In this document: in pieces, positions 1 through 8,861 of the stretch | How positions within the stretch are numbered: the stretch's first letter is position 1 | Layout of the letters: each line of letters opens with the position of its first letter | From: Scleromatobacter sp039920745 | GTDB taxonomy: Bacteria; Pseudomonadota; Gammaproteobacteria; Burkholderiales; Burkholderiaceae_C | Assembly: GCA_039920745.1 (NCBI GenBank) | Contig: JBDSDD010000064.1 | Span: 62,001 to 126,000 of the forward strand | DNA: 64,000 bases | Reading direction: 5' to 3' | Notes under the pieces: model-generated | What the model was told of the DNA's origin: nothing | Database searches by the model: none | The model's input: the letters and a program-made list of their open reading frames with translations, nothing else | Made by a program: the position numbers and the translations under genes

Positions 1-207
1 CGAATTCGGTGGGTCTGTTCAGACCTTCCCTAGCTGACAGCACACCGGCTCGCGGAGTGTCCGGGGGCCAGGCGCACCAGAATGCCCAGGCCTTGACTGC
101 GGCACCGCGCAGTGGGCGCGTCAGGCACAGCGGAGATTGATTGGATGAGCGCATTGGCTTCCCTCTACCGCCTGTCGCGCATCGTATGGACCGCAGGATG
201 TGCGTTC

Positions 208-2409
208 TCATCGAGGGAGAGCGGATCGCGCATGGGGCGGCCTTCTGCGATAGACGGCGAACTGCCCCGCCCCGCCCAGCAGTTCATAGGTTGGAGCAAT
301 GGCTTGACGAATGACGAAGGTGGAGTCCGTCAGCTGCGCGTCGCCCAGCGAGGCCTGGTCGATGGTGCTTAGGAAGATCCAGTCGGGTGGCGACTCGACG
401 AGGCGACGCACGATGCCGTCGACCTGCTCCTTGAACAGGAGGTTCGCGAGCACCGGGGAGTAGCGAAAATATGGGGCGACACCGGCTTCCAGCAGGTAGG
501 CGGTGTCGTTGAACGCAATGACGGCCACGCTGCGCTTCCCGCCGCCGCTGACCTTGCGGAGCGCGTCGCTCGCAATGCGGAACTCGGCGAGATGGGCGGC
601 GGGCTCCCTGGGGAGTTCGTCGCCGGCGGCGTCGGTCCAGCGCGACCGGTTGTCGGTGCTCGCATCGAGCACTCCAGCGATGCGGTCCACGAAGTTGGGG
701 TACCTGATGGACGACGCTTGCGCCGCAATCAAGACGATCAGGCCGATGGACAGCGCAAATGTCCACCGGGTACGGCGGGGGCGCAGCGGCACCGTGAAGG
801 CGCTGGCAGCCGCCTCCGCCAGAAGCAGGCACCAGGGAATCGTCACGTGCATCAGGTTCTGCTCGTGCGATCGGCCCACGAAGATCAGCAGCGTGCCCAT
901 TCCATAGACGGCAATCGTGGCGCGCACCGCCAGCCGCGCCGAGACGCTTCGCGACCACGAGGCGCACAACGCGGCGCCGGTGCTCCGGACGTAAGTTGCC
1001 AGCATCGCGAGCAACAGGAGCGCCGTAGTTCCGTGGCCGACGATCGCCGCCGCGATCGGCAGGTTCGCAATGCCGCCACCGTAGACGAAGATGGACTGCG
1101 TCAACCCGCGCCAGAACGCGCCGTCGGGAAACTGGCCTTGGTTGGCCCACGTGAAGGCGGCTCCCGCGACCAGCACCCAACCGCACACGGCGCCCAGCGC
1201 GAAGCGGGCGAGTGCGCCGGCAGGCTGGCTGGTGTCTGCGCGGCGGAGACTGCAGACGAGGTAGACACAGAAGGCGAATGACAGGTATAGGCCGACGTCG
1301 ATGGAGAACACGATCTGCAGCGCAAGCGCTGCGCCGGCCAGCGGGCCGAGGCGGGCGTCTCCGTTCCGTGCGTGAGCGGCCACCACGGCGAACAGGGCGA
1401 CGTCGAAGATGTAGCGCAGTACGGTGGAGGACGGCCAGATCCATTTGGGCGCATCGCCCGTGTCGGTGAACAACGCCAGGGCGAGCGCTAGCAACAGGCC
1501 CACCGTCGCCCATTCCGCGTTGCGCAGCCACGAACGCAGAAAGGCGAACAGCCCCAGGAAATAGGCGCAGCCGGCGAGCATCTCCAGCCGGATGAATGTG
1601 GTGTATCCGTGCGAGCCGGTGACCCGGCCAAGGGCGTCAAGCAGGAGCGGCCATCCGACGCCATATTGCGCGTAGAAGTCGGTACAGAGCCGCAGGCCGT
1701 GCGCATAGGCCACCGCGGGTGCCATCACGTAGAAGTCGAGGTGGTGAAACTGGTCAGTGTCGAAGGTACGCCACAACAGCAACTCTGGCCAGGGAACGAA
1801 GACGAACAGCGCCAGGATCGCCACCGGAAGCGCAGAGTCCCGAGCGAAGCCCGCACCTCGCACTGGCGCCAACCCGGCGATCGCCGTGTCGGGCGCAGCA
1901 TGGGTCGCGGCGGAATGCCTGCACAGTCTCCAAGCGACGAACGCCAGGCCCAATAGGGAGGCCGCGAGCCAGGCGGGCCGGCCGTCAGGCGCGAACAGGG
2001 GCAGCAGCGCGACCAGCAGGCAGCCGAGCAGGTCGGTGCGCCTGCCGCTGGCGTCGTCGCGGCGCGAAGCGCGCCGCACGAGCATCGCCACGAATGCCGC
2101 ATCGGCTAGTACGCAGGCCACGATTCCGTACAGGTAGATCGGCAGGTCGTGATCGGGATGGTAAAGGCTGGCGCCGAGCAGCGTCAGCGGATGTGCAGGA
2201 GGGATCCGTTGCCGAGCGATGCCGAACTCAGCCCAAACCCACAACAGGCCCTGCACGGTGCTCAAGGCCAAGAGCAGCGGCAGCAGCGAACCCGCGCGCC
2301 GCGAGATCCAGGCCTTTGCCCGATCGAGTACACCGGTCGCGGCGAGCCGTCCCTTGCTCGGCGTGGCGTGAAGTGTCAGGCCAGTGCCGTCGGTGATGGA
2401 TTCGTCCAT
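208..2409 (-). CDS. Large polytopic membrane protein, GT-C glycosyltransferase-like
   Basis: 733 residues with many hydrophobic segments from about residue 42 onward, spread through most of the chain. Two aromatic/acidic motifs stand out: HHLDFY at about 222-227 and DFYAQYG at about 244-250. Acidic residues in an early extracytoplasmic loop, in a protein with roughly a dozen membrane spans, are typical of GT-C glycosyltransferases that use polyprenyl-phosphate sugars. I do not recognise a named family, so the function is inferred from topology and from the neighbouring glycan operon. The ATG at 2409 is 100 bp from the divergent methyltransferase start at 2510, so that short gap probably carries both promoters. 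The C-terminal part (about 590-733) looks soluble. It could also be a polymerase or ligase. Confidence 0.75.
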   Translation of the reverse strand: MDESITDGTGLTLHATPSKGRLAATGVLDRAKAWISRRAGSLLPLLLALSTVQGLLWVWAEFGIARQRIPPAHPLTLLGASLYHPDHDLPIYLYGIVACVLADAAFVAMLVRRASRRDDASGRRTDLLGCLLVALLPLFAPDGRPAWLAASLLGLAFVAWRLCRHSAATHAAPDTAIAGLAPVRGAGFARDSALPVAILALFVFVPWPELLLWRTFDTDQFHHLDFYVMAPAVAYAHGLRLCTDFYAQYGVGWPLLLDALGRVTGSHGYTTFIRLEMLAGCAYFLGLFAFLRSWLRNAEWATVGLLLALALALFTDTGDAPKWIWPSSTVLRYIFDVALFAVVAAHARNGDARLGPLAGAALALQIVFSIDVGLYLSFAFCVYLVCSLRRADTSQPAGALARFALGAVCGWVLVAGAAFTWANQGQFPDGAFWRGLTQSIFVYGGGIANLPIAAAIVGHGTTALLLLAMLATYVRSTGAALCASWSRSVSARLAVRATIAVYGMGTLLIFVGRSHEQNLMHVTIPWCLLLAEAAASAFTVPLRPRRTRWTFALSIGLIVLIAAQASSIRYPNFVDRIAGVLDASTDNRSRWTDAAGDELPREPAAHLAEFRIASDALRKVSGGGKRSVAVIAFNDTAYLLEAGVAPYFRYSPVLANLLFKEQVDGIVRRLVESPPDWIFLSTIDQASLGDAQLTDSTFVIRQAIAPTYELLGGAGQFAVYRRRPPHARSALPR

Positions 2410-2509
2410 GGCGCGATATTACTTGGCCTTCCGGCAGCGATCGTTGCAGGCACCGCATCGATCGCGGCCTGCTACGATCCAGCGGTGGCCGTCCCGCCCT
2501 GAAGTTCGC

Positions 2510-3271
2510 ATGAATGAATCTTTTAAGCCAATCCCTGTCATGCCCCCCGATCGCAATCCCGCGCTGTTCCGGGTGCGTTGCTGGATCGACCTGCAGCTCG
2601 GAACGATCGCCAAGGCCCTGCGGCCGGCGATGGCAGACCTTCACGGCGACATCCTGGACGTGGGTGCCGGCGAGTCGCCATGGCGGGGCTGGCTGCCGCC
2701 AAGCTCCGTCTACTTCGGAATCGACGTCCTGGGCGCAGCCGACTACGGTATGAGCCGGCAGCCGGACGTCGTCTACTACGATGGCCGCAACATTCCGTAC
2801 CCGGCGACCCGCTTCGACGGCGCGATCTGCATCGAGGTTCTCGAGCATGTCGACGAGCCCGAGCCTTTCCTCGCGGAGATCGCCCGCGTGCTCAAGCCGC
2901 GCTCGACGCTGCTGCTGACGATGCCCTGGTCCGCGCGCCGCCACCACGTGCCTCACGACTTCCAGCGCTACACGCGGGAGAAACTGCTGTTGGTGCTGCA
3001 ACAGGCCGGCTTCGAAAATATCGATATCCGCGAACGCGGCAACGACATTTCGGTGATCGCCAACAAGTTGATCGTGTTGACGATCCGGTTGCTCAAGCCG
3101 CAGCGGCCGATCACGATGGCCTGGTGCCTGCCGCTGGGGGTCGTGGTGGCGCCGATGGCCGCGGCGATGCTCGGCGCCAGCTACGTGTCGGTGGCGCTGG
3201 GACTTGGAGCCAAGGAAGATCCATTGGGCTATTTCGTTCGCGCGCGACGGTCGGAGGTCGGCGGCGCCTGA
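2510..3271 (+). CDS. Class I SAM-dependent methyltransferase
   Basis: 253 residues. Residues 47-58 carry the SAM-binding motif I (ILDVGAGESPW), and around 101-120 there is the motif FDGAICIEVLEHVDEP typical of Methyltransf_11-like enzymes. A hydrophobic stretch near the C-terminus (about 205-235) may associate with the membrane, which would suit a substrate such as a lipid-linked sugar. I chose the ATG at 2510; an upstream in-frame ATG at 2384 would make an Arg/Pro-rich extension overlapping the divergent neighbour. The gene converges on the GtrA gene and overlaps its 3' end by 43 bp. Substrate unknown; glycan or polyprenyl-linked methylation is inferred from context. Confidence 0.85.
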   Translation: MNESFKPIPVMPPDRNPALFRVRCWIDLQLGTIAKALRPAMADLHGDILDVGAGESPWRGWLPPSSVYFGIDVLGAADYGMSRQPDVVYYDGRNIPYPATRFDGAICIEVLEHVDEPEPFLAEIARVLKPRSTLLLTMPWSARRHHVPHDFQRYTREKLLLVLQQAGFENIDIRERGNDISVIANKLIVLTIRLLKPQRPITMAWCLPLGVVVAPMAAAMLGASYVSVALGLGAKEDPLGYFVRARRSEVGGA

Positions 3272-3645
3272 GCGGCGGCGCGGCCCGGCCCAAAGACGAA
3301 GCGCGAAAGGCACAAGTACGAGAAGACGGCCATGAGCGGCGTCAGCAGCACCTGCCGCGCGATGGCGTCCTCCACGATCGGCGCGAGGAGATGCAGCGCC
3401 AACAGGTTCACCATGTAGTTCGCGGCGTAACACGCGATGAAGCGCGGCAGGCGCTTGAGCGACAGGTCGCGAAACGCGTACGCCCCCATCGTGACGAAGC
3501 TGAAGACGACACCGGCCGCCATGCCCACCAGCAGCGCCAGCCAGAGCGGCGCGCCGATTCGTTCAACACCCGCGTACACGGCGATGCCGAAGATGGTGTT
3601 CATGATGCCGGCCAGGAGGAACCGGAACACGCGGGAGTCAACCAT
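3229..3645 (-). CDS. GtrA-family small membrane protein (putative polyprenyl-sugar flippase)
   Basis: 138 residues with four hydrophobic segments, a typical GtrA size and layout (FRFLLAGIMNTIFGIAVYAG at the N-terminus, YLCLSRFVFG near the C-terminus). GtrA proteins are thought to flip undecaprenyl-phosphate-linked monosaccharides made by a GtrB-type transferase. The gene directly upstream, 39 bp away, encodes a protein with a GtrB-like GT2 domain, which makes a GtrA/GtrB pair likely. It is the last gene of the minus-strand glycan operon, and its 3' end overlaps the convergent methyltransferase by 43 bp. Confidence 0.9.
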   Translation of the reverse strand: MVDSRVFRFLLAGIMNTIFGIAVYAGVERIGAPLWLALLVGMAAGVVFSFVTMGAYAFRDLSLKRLPRFIACYAANYMVNLLALHLLAPIVEDAIARQVLLTPLMAVFSYLCLSRFVFGPGRAAAQAPPTSDRRARTK

Positions 3646-3684
3646 CGGTGCGAGGGCCGCAGGGCGGCCGCAGACTGGCCGTGA

Positions 3685-5664
3685 TCATCGGCGACCGGCG
3701 GCGACGGACTTGCCGTCTGGTAGAAGCTGCGTCGCCTTGCCATGTCGGATCAACGCCGAACGGATCAGCCGCGGACGTCCCTTGACCTCGGTCATGATCT
3801 TGGCAACGTACTCTCCGACCAGCCCGATCGCGAACAGGTTGAGCGAGCCGAAGAAAAGCGTAGTGATGAGCATCGAAGTCGCGCCGCGCGGCGCGATGTC
3901 GGGACGCAGCAGCTTGAGCATCACCATGATGCCGGCCGCCAGCGCCGACACCATCAGCAACACGACGCCAGCGGCGGTGAGCATCGTCAACGGCGTGTCG
4001 CTGAACGAGAAGATGCCCTTTTTGGCCCAGCCGATGTTCTTCAGTAGGTTGTTGGTGGAGCGCCCGAACATGCGCTCCGGACGGACGTAGTCGACTCCCG
4101 TCTGGCGGAAGCCTACGTAGGCGCGCAGACCGCGAACGAACAAGTCTCGCTCGGGGCAATTCAGTAGCCAGCCGACCACGCGCCGATCCATGAGCGAGAA
4201 ATCGCCCGCGTCGTGTGGGATCGGAACGTAGCTGAAGGCAGCGAAGATCCGATAGAAGGCCTTGTACATCGAGCCCCAGAACCACGACATCTCGCGCCGG
4301 ATCCGGCGGCCGTAGACGACGTCGTGACCCTGCTCCCACTGCTCGTAGAACTGCGCGATTAGCTCAGGCGGATCCTGGAGATCGCCGTCGAGCAGTACGA
4401 CCGAGTCCTTGGTGCATAGCTCCATTCCGCTGCGAAAAGCCATCTGCGAACCAAAGTTGCGTGAATGCGAGATGCCCAGTACGTGCGGGTCGTTCTCGCT
4501 GAGACGCTGGATGACTGCGGCACTGTCGTCCGGGCTGCAATCGTTGACGAAGATGATCTCGTAGTCGATGCCCAGCTTGACGAAGGTCTGGCTCAGGCGC
4601 GCATGCATGATGGGGATGGCCGGCTCATCCTTGTAGCAGGCGATGATGGCCGAGACGCTGCGCTTGTGCGCGCCCGAGCGCTTCTTCGTCAGCACGGCCA
4701 TGTCGGCGTCCGACAGCGACTTCACCCACTCAGCGGTCTGCTTCAGGCCATCGTCAAGCGCAACTTCGGGCTTCCAGCCCAGCACCTCGCGGGCCTTGGA
4801 TGCGTCGGCATACCATTCAGCGAGATCCCAGGATCGGCCTTCCATGCTTCCGAACACCGGCTGCAGCGCAATCGAGAACAGCCTGCGCGTGCGCTCTGCA
4901 AGTTCGCCGATCGTGGTGCGCGTGCCCGAGCCGATGTTGAAGCTCTCGCCATAGATGTCTGGATGCATGCGCAACGCGGCACCGATGAGCGCGCGGCAGA
5001 CGTCCGTCACGTGGACGAAATCGCGCGAGGTCCTGGCGTCGACCAAGGGTGGCAGGCTGCCTGCAAGTGCCTGGCGCAACAGGTTGGGGATCAGGCGCGA
5101 GGTGTCCTCGAGCGGCCCGTACACCGAATAGAGGCGAAGGTTGACTCCGGGAAAGCTGCGATGCTTGCCGAAAAAATGCAGGAAGTCTGACGCCGCGCCC
5201 TTGGAGACCGCGTAGTGGCTGTTGGCGTCGCGCGCAGCGTCTTCCGCTGGCGCCGCGCAGATCGTTCCATACTCCGATGAACTGCCCGTATGCACGAACG
5301 CTGCCAGCGGATGTTCGGCCAGGCGCTCCACGAGTTGGGTCAGTGCGAGGAAGTTGGTGCGATAGATGAGGTCGGCGTCCTCCTCGAACGAGTAGGCGCC
5401 GTACGCGACACAGTTGAAGACCGTGCGAGGCCGCACCGAATCGACCAGGTTCTTGGTCGCGTTGCCGTCGTTGAGGTCGACTGCGATGATGCTCGAGTCG
5501 TGCACGTCGGCCAAGCGCCAGCCCTTCTCCTGGCGTACCACGGCGAAGACGTCGCGCCGCACTGCCGCGATCTCCTTGAAGAGGTTTGCGCCGATGAAGC
5601 CCGAGGCGCCCGTGACGAGTATCGGACCCTCGAGCGCGCGAATGTAGGAAGCAAGGATGGCCAC
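3685..5664 (-). CDS. Fused NAD-dependent epimerase/dehydratase and GtrB/DPM1-like glycosyltransferase
   Basis: 659 residues with two enzyme halves. Residues about 14-300 are an extended SDR sugar-nucleotide epimerase/dehydratase: Rossmann motif TGASGFIG at 18-25 and catalytic YxxxK at 151-155 (YAVSK). From about 334 a family-2 glycosyltransferase follows, with FVNDCSPDDS at about 370-379 and DGDLQDPPE at about 424-432, the signature of polyprenyl-phosphate sugar transferases such as GtrB, followed by two C-terminal membrane spans. I chose GTG at 5664: an AAGGA stands 8 bases upstream, and it lies 16 bp after the stop of the transketolase C subunit. The fusion suggests that the sugar made by the SDR half is passed to a lipid carrier by the GT half. 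Both active sites look intact. Confidence 0.9.
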   Translation of the reverse strand: MAILASYIRALEGPILVTGASGFIGANLFKEIAAVRRDVFAVVRQEKGWRLADVHDSSIIAVDLNDGNATKNLVDSVRPRTVFNCVAYGAYSFEEDADLIYRTNFLALTQLVERLAEHPLAAFVHTGSSSEYGTICAAPAEDAARDANSHYAVSKGAASDFLHFFGKHRSFPGVNLRLYSVYGPLEDTSRLIPNLLRQALAGSLPPLVDARTSRDFVHVTDVCRALIGAALRMHPDIYGESFNIGSGTRTTIGELAERTRRLFSIALQPVFGSMEGRSWDLAEWYADASKAREVLGWKPEVALDDGLKQTAEWVKSLSDADMAVLTKKRSGAHKRSVSAIIACYKDEPAIPIMHARLSQTFVKLGIDYEIIFVNDCSPDDSAAVIQRLSENDPHVLGISHSRNFGSQMAFRSGMELCTKDSVVLLDGDLQDPPELIAQFYEQWEQGHDVVYGRRIRREMSWFWGSMYKAFYRIFAAFSYVPIPHDAGDFSLMDRRVVGWLLNCPERDLFVRGLRAYVGFRQTGVDYVRPERMFGRSTNNLLKNIGWAKKGIFSFSDTPLTMLTAAGVVLLMVSALAAGIMVMLKLLRPDIAPRGATSMLITTLFFGSLNLFAIGLVGEYVAKIMTEVKGRPRLIRSALIRHGKATQLLPDGKSVAAGRR

Positions 5665-5680
5665 CGCCGGTTCCTTCGGT

Positions 5681-6589
5681 TCAGAGTTGGGCAATGGCGG
5701 CCACGACGGTGTCAACGTCGAGCCCGGACTGATGCCGGAGCCAGGACTGCGAGCCGTAAGCCTCGAAACGCGCAGCACGTGCGCAGAGATGGCGAAAGCG
5801 GCGCGGCATGAGGCCGCTCGAGGCCAAATTCAACGCGAGTTCGCTGGCGAAGCCGCCTCGCGCGACATGTTCCTCGACGACCAGCAACGCGCAGGAGTGC
5901 GCCAGCTGCTGGAAGAACTCCGGCGGCGGAAGGTAGTGCGCGAGCGGCAGAAGGCCCACGACCCACAGGTTGGGCCGCGTCGCCTCAGGCAGCGCCTGCA
6001 ACGGGGCGATATACGTACCGACCAACGGGCCGACCGCGACAACGCTCGGACCGCCGCCGCGGGTCAGCTGTCGCCACGCCTCAAACGGTGGAGGCACATA
6101 ACCAGGCGGCGGTTCACCGCGGCCGAGCCTGAGGTAGAACGGCGTCGGCGTGTCGCCTGTGGTCTGCACCGCGGCCGCCACATCCTCGTCGAACGCGGGC
6201 ACGCAGGCGCGCATTCCACCGAGCGAAAGCAGCGTGCCGTAATCCTCGATGGCGTGATGCGTCGGCCCCATCACCCCGTAGCCGTAGCCGCCGCCGTTGC
6301 CAACGATCCTGACCGGCAGCGCGTGGAGCGCGACATCGTTACGGATCTGCTCGAAAGGTCGCGCGGTGACGAACGGGGCAATGCTGTACACCCAGGCCTC
6401 TAGTCCAGTGCGACTGAGCGCGGCGGCCACGGAGACCATGTTCTGCTCAGCGACACCGGCATTGACGAAGCGCTCGCCGAGCGCGGCCTGCAACGGTTCG
6501 AGCGCCATGAAGCCGAGATCGCCGGAGAGGAACACCATGCGCGGGTCGGCACCGCGGACGACCATGGCATCGCAGAACTGCTTCCTCAT
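5681..6589 (-). CDS. Transketolase-like, C-terminal subunit
   Basis: 302 residues matching the pyrimidine-binding and C-terminal domains of transketolase. The Glu that activates thiamine diphosphate is visible in GVAEQNM (about residue 47), and FVTARPFEQIRND and a GPTHHAIED loop follow. The ATG at 6589 overlaps the stop of the N subunit by ATGA, so the two subunits should be translated together. Split transketolases are common outside central carbon metabolism and often serve sugar-modification or cofactor clusters. In this operon a role in making an unusual (for example branched or chain-extended) sugar is more likely than the pentose-phosphate pathway. That role is inferred. Confidence 0.9.
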   Translation of the reverse strand: MRKQFCDAMVVRGADPRMVFLSGDLGFMALEPLQAALGERFVNAGVAEQNMVSVAAALSRTGLEAWVYSIAPFVTARPFEQIRNDVALHALPVRIVGNGGGYGYGVMGPTHHAIEDYGTLLSLGGMRACVPAFDEDVAAAVQTTGDTPTPFYLRLGRGEPPPGYVPPPFEAWRQLTRGGGPSVVAVGPLVGTYIAPLQALPEATRPNLWVVGLLPLAHYLPPPEFFQQLAHSCALLVVEEHVARGGFASELALNLASSGLMPRRFRHLCARAARFEAYGSQSWLRHQSGLDVDTVVAAIAQL

Positions 6590-7368
6590 GGCTCGTCCAC
6601 CTCGGCCATCGCGGCCTCGTACTGCGCCGTGCCCAACGGCAGGTAGTGCCATTCCATGCGGTTCTCCATGAAGCTCACGCCCTTGCCCTTGACCGTGCGC
6701 ATCACGACGATGCGCGGTCGAGTTTCGGCAGGCCGCCGCATCAGGTCCCGCAGCGCGTCGAGGTCGTGACCGTCGACGACGTCGATTGCGGCATCGAAGC
6801 CGACGAGCTTGTCCCAAAGCGGCGCCATCGAGGCGACCTCGCGCGTCGAGCCAAACCCCTGCAGTTCGTTGTGGTCGACCAGCACCGTGAGATTGCCCAG
6901 ACGCTGATGACACGCGAAGATCAGCGCCTCCCAGGTCGAGCCCTCCTGCCATTCGCCGTCGGACGTCAGGCAGACCACTCGGGCATCGCTGCCCTGAAGG
7001 CGATGCCCGAGCGCCGTGCCGGCAGCCAGAGACAAGCCGTGGCCCAGGCTTCCAGTGGCGAACGGGATATCGGGGATGCCCACGCTCGGCGGGTGGCCGG
7101 CCAGCAGGGTGCCATCTTTGTGGAACGTCTCGAGCGCCTCGTCAGCCAGCCGCCCGACGCTCCAGAGAGCAATGTAAAGCGCGCCGGCGGAATGACCCTT
7201 CGACAGGATGAAGCGATCCTGCTCACGTAGAAACTCATGGAACACCAACAGCATCGCGTCGAGCGCCGACAGGTTGCCACCGATGTGTCCGACGCCACTG
7301 GCGTAGTGCATCTGCAAAAGTCTCCGCCGCGCTCGTGTGCGCAGAGCGTCCGTGAGGGGAAGGTTCAT
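6586..7368 (-). CDS. Transketolase-like, N-terminal (ThDP-binding) subunit
   Basis: 260 residues, the ThDP pyrophosphate-binding half of a split transketolase. GHIGGNLSALD near the start, KGHSAGALYIAL, and the cofactor motif ending in VDHNELQG are visible. The motif begins SDGEWQEGS instead of the usual GDGE, so the first Gly is replaced by Ser; the metal-binding Asp and Asn are kept. The ATG at 7368 overlaps the upstream membrane-protein stop by ATGA, and its own stop overlaps the C subunit. It needs the C subunit to build a complete active site. Confidence 0.9.
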   Translation of the reverse strand: MNLPLTDALRTRARRRLLQMHYASGVGHIGGNLSALDAMLLVFHEFLREQDRFILSKGHSAGALYIALWSVGRLADEALETFHKDGTLLAGHPPSVGIPDIPFATGSLGHGLSLAAGTALGHRLQGSDARVVCLTSDGEWQEGSTWEALIFACHQRLGNLTVLVDHNELQGFGSTREVASMAPLWDKLVGFDAAIDVVDGHDLDALRDLMRRPAETRPRIVVMRTVKGKGVSFMENRMEWHYLPLGTAQYEAAMAEVDEP

Positions 7369-8861
7369 GGGCGTAGTCTCATGGAAGCGTCCTGATAGGA
7401 CAACACCATGCCGGGCTGGCGCATCAACGCGCGCAGTCCCGGCTGGTTGAGATGTCCAACGTAGTTGGGCGGCAGCAGTGCGAGATGGAACGGCGATTGG
7501 TCCGCCGAAATCTGTATCAGCGTCTTTCCGGTGAGTGCCCAGCGCGGCGTCATCAGCGCACGCTCCGGCTCCTGCGCCGCGCCGAGCGCGCCGACGACGA
7601 GCACCAGCGCCAGCAGCGCGCGCGCCACCGGCCGACCTCCGTTCGCCAGCGGGCGCACCGCGGCGATGGCGAGCACCGTCAATGCGGCGATGGAGCAGCG
7701 CATCACCAGGTCGTTGCCATTGCCGAAGTAGAAGAACGGCAGGAGCAGCAGGATGACCGCTGCCATCGCCACCTTCAGGTCGAACGCCCGCAGAAGCGCG
7801 AGCAGCAGGGCCAGGATGCCGAATTCCACCAGGCAGAAGCCCGCGTAATACATCCAGAACACGCGTGCCTGCGGGAACATGTCGATGGCCCAGCCGCGTG
7901 GGATGGCCTGCGTGTCCATGGTGAGGTAGCGGCCCACGAGGGTGGCCAGCGCGAGAAAGGGGAGGCCGCTGCGGGTGGCGAGCAGCGCGCCGATGTCACG
8001 CCGCCAGTTCAGGCCCACCACGTAAAATGGCACGAGGCCCACGGCCGACAGGGGCGACCACAGCGTGACGGCAGCGGCCAGCATCAACGACACGCGTGCC
8101 AGATCGGGCGTTCGCCAGTGACGCAGGACCATGAAGATCCCGAGCCAAGCGGGCAGCGCATGGTTGGGAACCCAGAACAACAGGGTCGAGTTCGAGGAGT
8201 ACTGGACGAACGAGGCCCACCACTCGATGTGCTGTCCCAGCTTGGGCAGTGCGCCAGTCGTCGCGACGACGCCGACGAGGTCGAGGCCGCCGAAGCCGAG
8301 CATCAGCACGCACGCGATGACGCGCTCGCGCCGCGACTTGAACAGAGACGTCGCCGCGCACAGCACCAGCACGAGGCCACTGGCGGTCCACAGGTAGAGC
8401 AGGAGATCGGCGCAGCGCAATCCCAGCAAGGAGCCGACCGCAGCAGAGGGCAGGTAGTAGCCGATAGGCGCGCGCAAGATCACCGCCTGTCCGCCGTCCG
8501 ACTCGTACATCGGCGGCCAAGTCGTCTCCACCAGGTCGCGCAGCACGGCGTCCCGTGTGATCCAGTCCGAGTTGGCAAAGAAGAAGTGGCCGATGCCTGC
8601 CAGCGCCGTCCACGCGAAAGCAACGACGAGGATGATGGCCAGCGACTGACGGCTCACCTCGAAACGCCGCCATGCCGTGCAGGCCATGGCCTGCACGAAG
8701 CCGTAGGTCGTCAACAGCGCCAGCGCCAGCGCCACCGGCCATTTGAACCAGGCGCTGAAGACGAGCAACGGGAGCACGAGGTAGGCGCAGACGAGGCCGT
8801 CGAGCAGCGTCATACGTGACGTGCCGGCGGCGATGTCGCGAGAGGGGGCCATTGCGCTCAC
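7365..8861 (-). CDS. Polytopic membrane protein, possible GT-C glycosyltransferase
   Basis: 498 residues with about a dozen hydrophobic segments. An early loop contains SDWITRDAVLRDLV and ESDGGQAVI, acidic clusters comparable to the catalytic loop of GT-C enzymes. No named family recognised. The start is GTG at 8861, which overlaps the stop of the upstream oxidoreductase (GTGA); a GAGGA lies about 12 bases before it. ATG at 8852 is the alternative. The stop overlaps the transketolase N-subunit start. Its position between sugar-modifying enzymes suggests it handles the lipid-linked product on the periplasmic side, but this is inference. Confidence 0.75.
   Translation of the reverse strand: MSAMAPSRDIAAGTSRMTLLDGLVCAYLVLPLLVFSAWFKWPVALALALLTTYGFVQAMACTAWRRFEVSRQSLAIILVVAFAWTALAGIGHFFFANSDWITRDAVLRDLVETTWPPMYESDGGQAVILRAPIGYYLPSAAVGSLLGLRCADLLLYLWTASGLVLVLCAATSLFKSRRERVIACVLMLGFGGLDLVGVVATTGALPKLGQHIEWWASFVQYSSNSTLLFWVPNHALPAWLGIFMVLRHWRTPDLARVSLMLAAAVTLWSPLSAVGLVPFYVVGLNWRRDIGALLATRSGLPFLALATLVGRYLTMDTQAIPRGWAIDMFPQARVFWMYYAGFCLVEFGILALLLALLRAFDLKVAMAAVILLLLPFFYFGNGNDLVMRCSIAALTVLAIAAVRPLANGGRPVARALLALVLVVGALGAAQEPERALMTPRWALTGKTLIQISADQSPFHLALLPPNYVGHLNQPGLRALMRQPGMVLSYQDASMRLRP

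Noticed and set aside
1..207. Possible gene or terminator at the left edge
   Set aside because: Only a small GGTCTG/CAGACC inverted repeat at 12-25 without a T-run; no coding frame that I can support.
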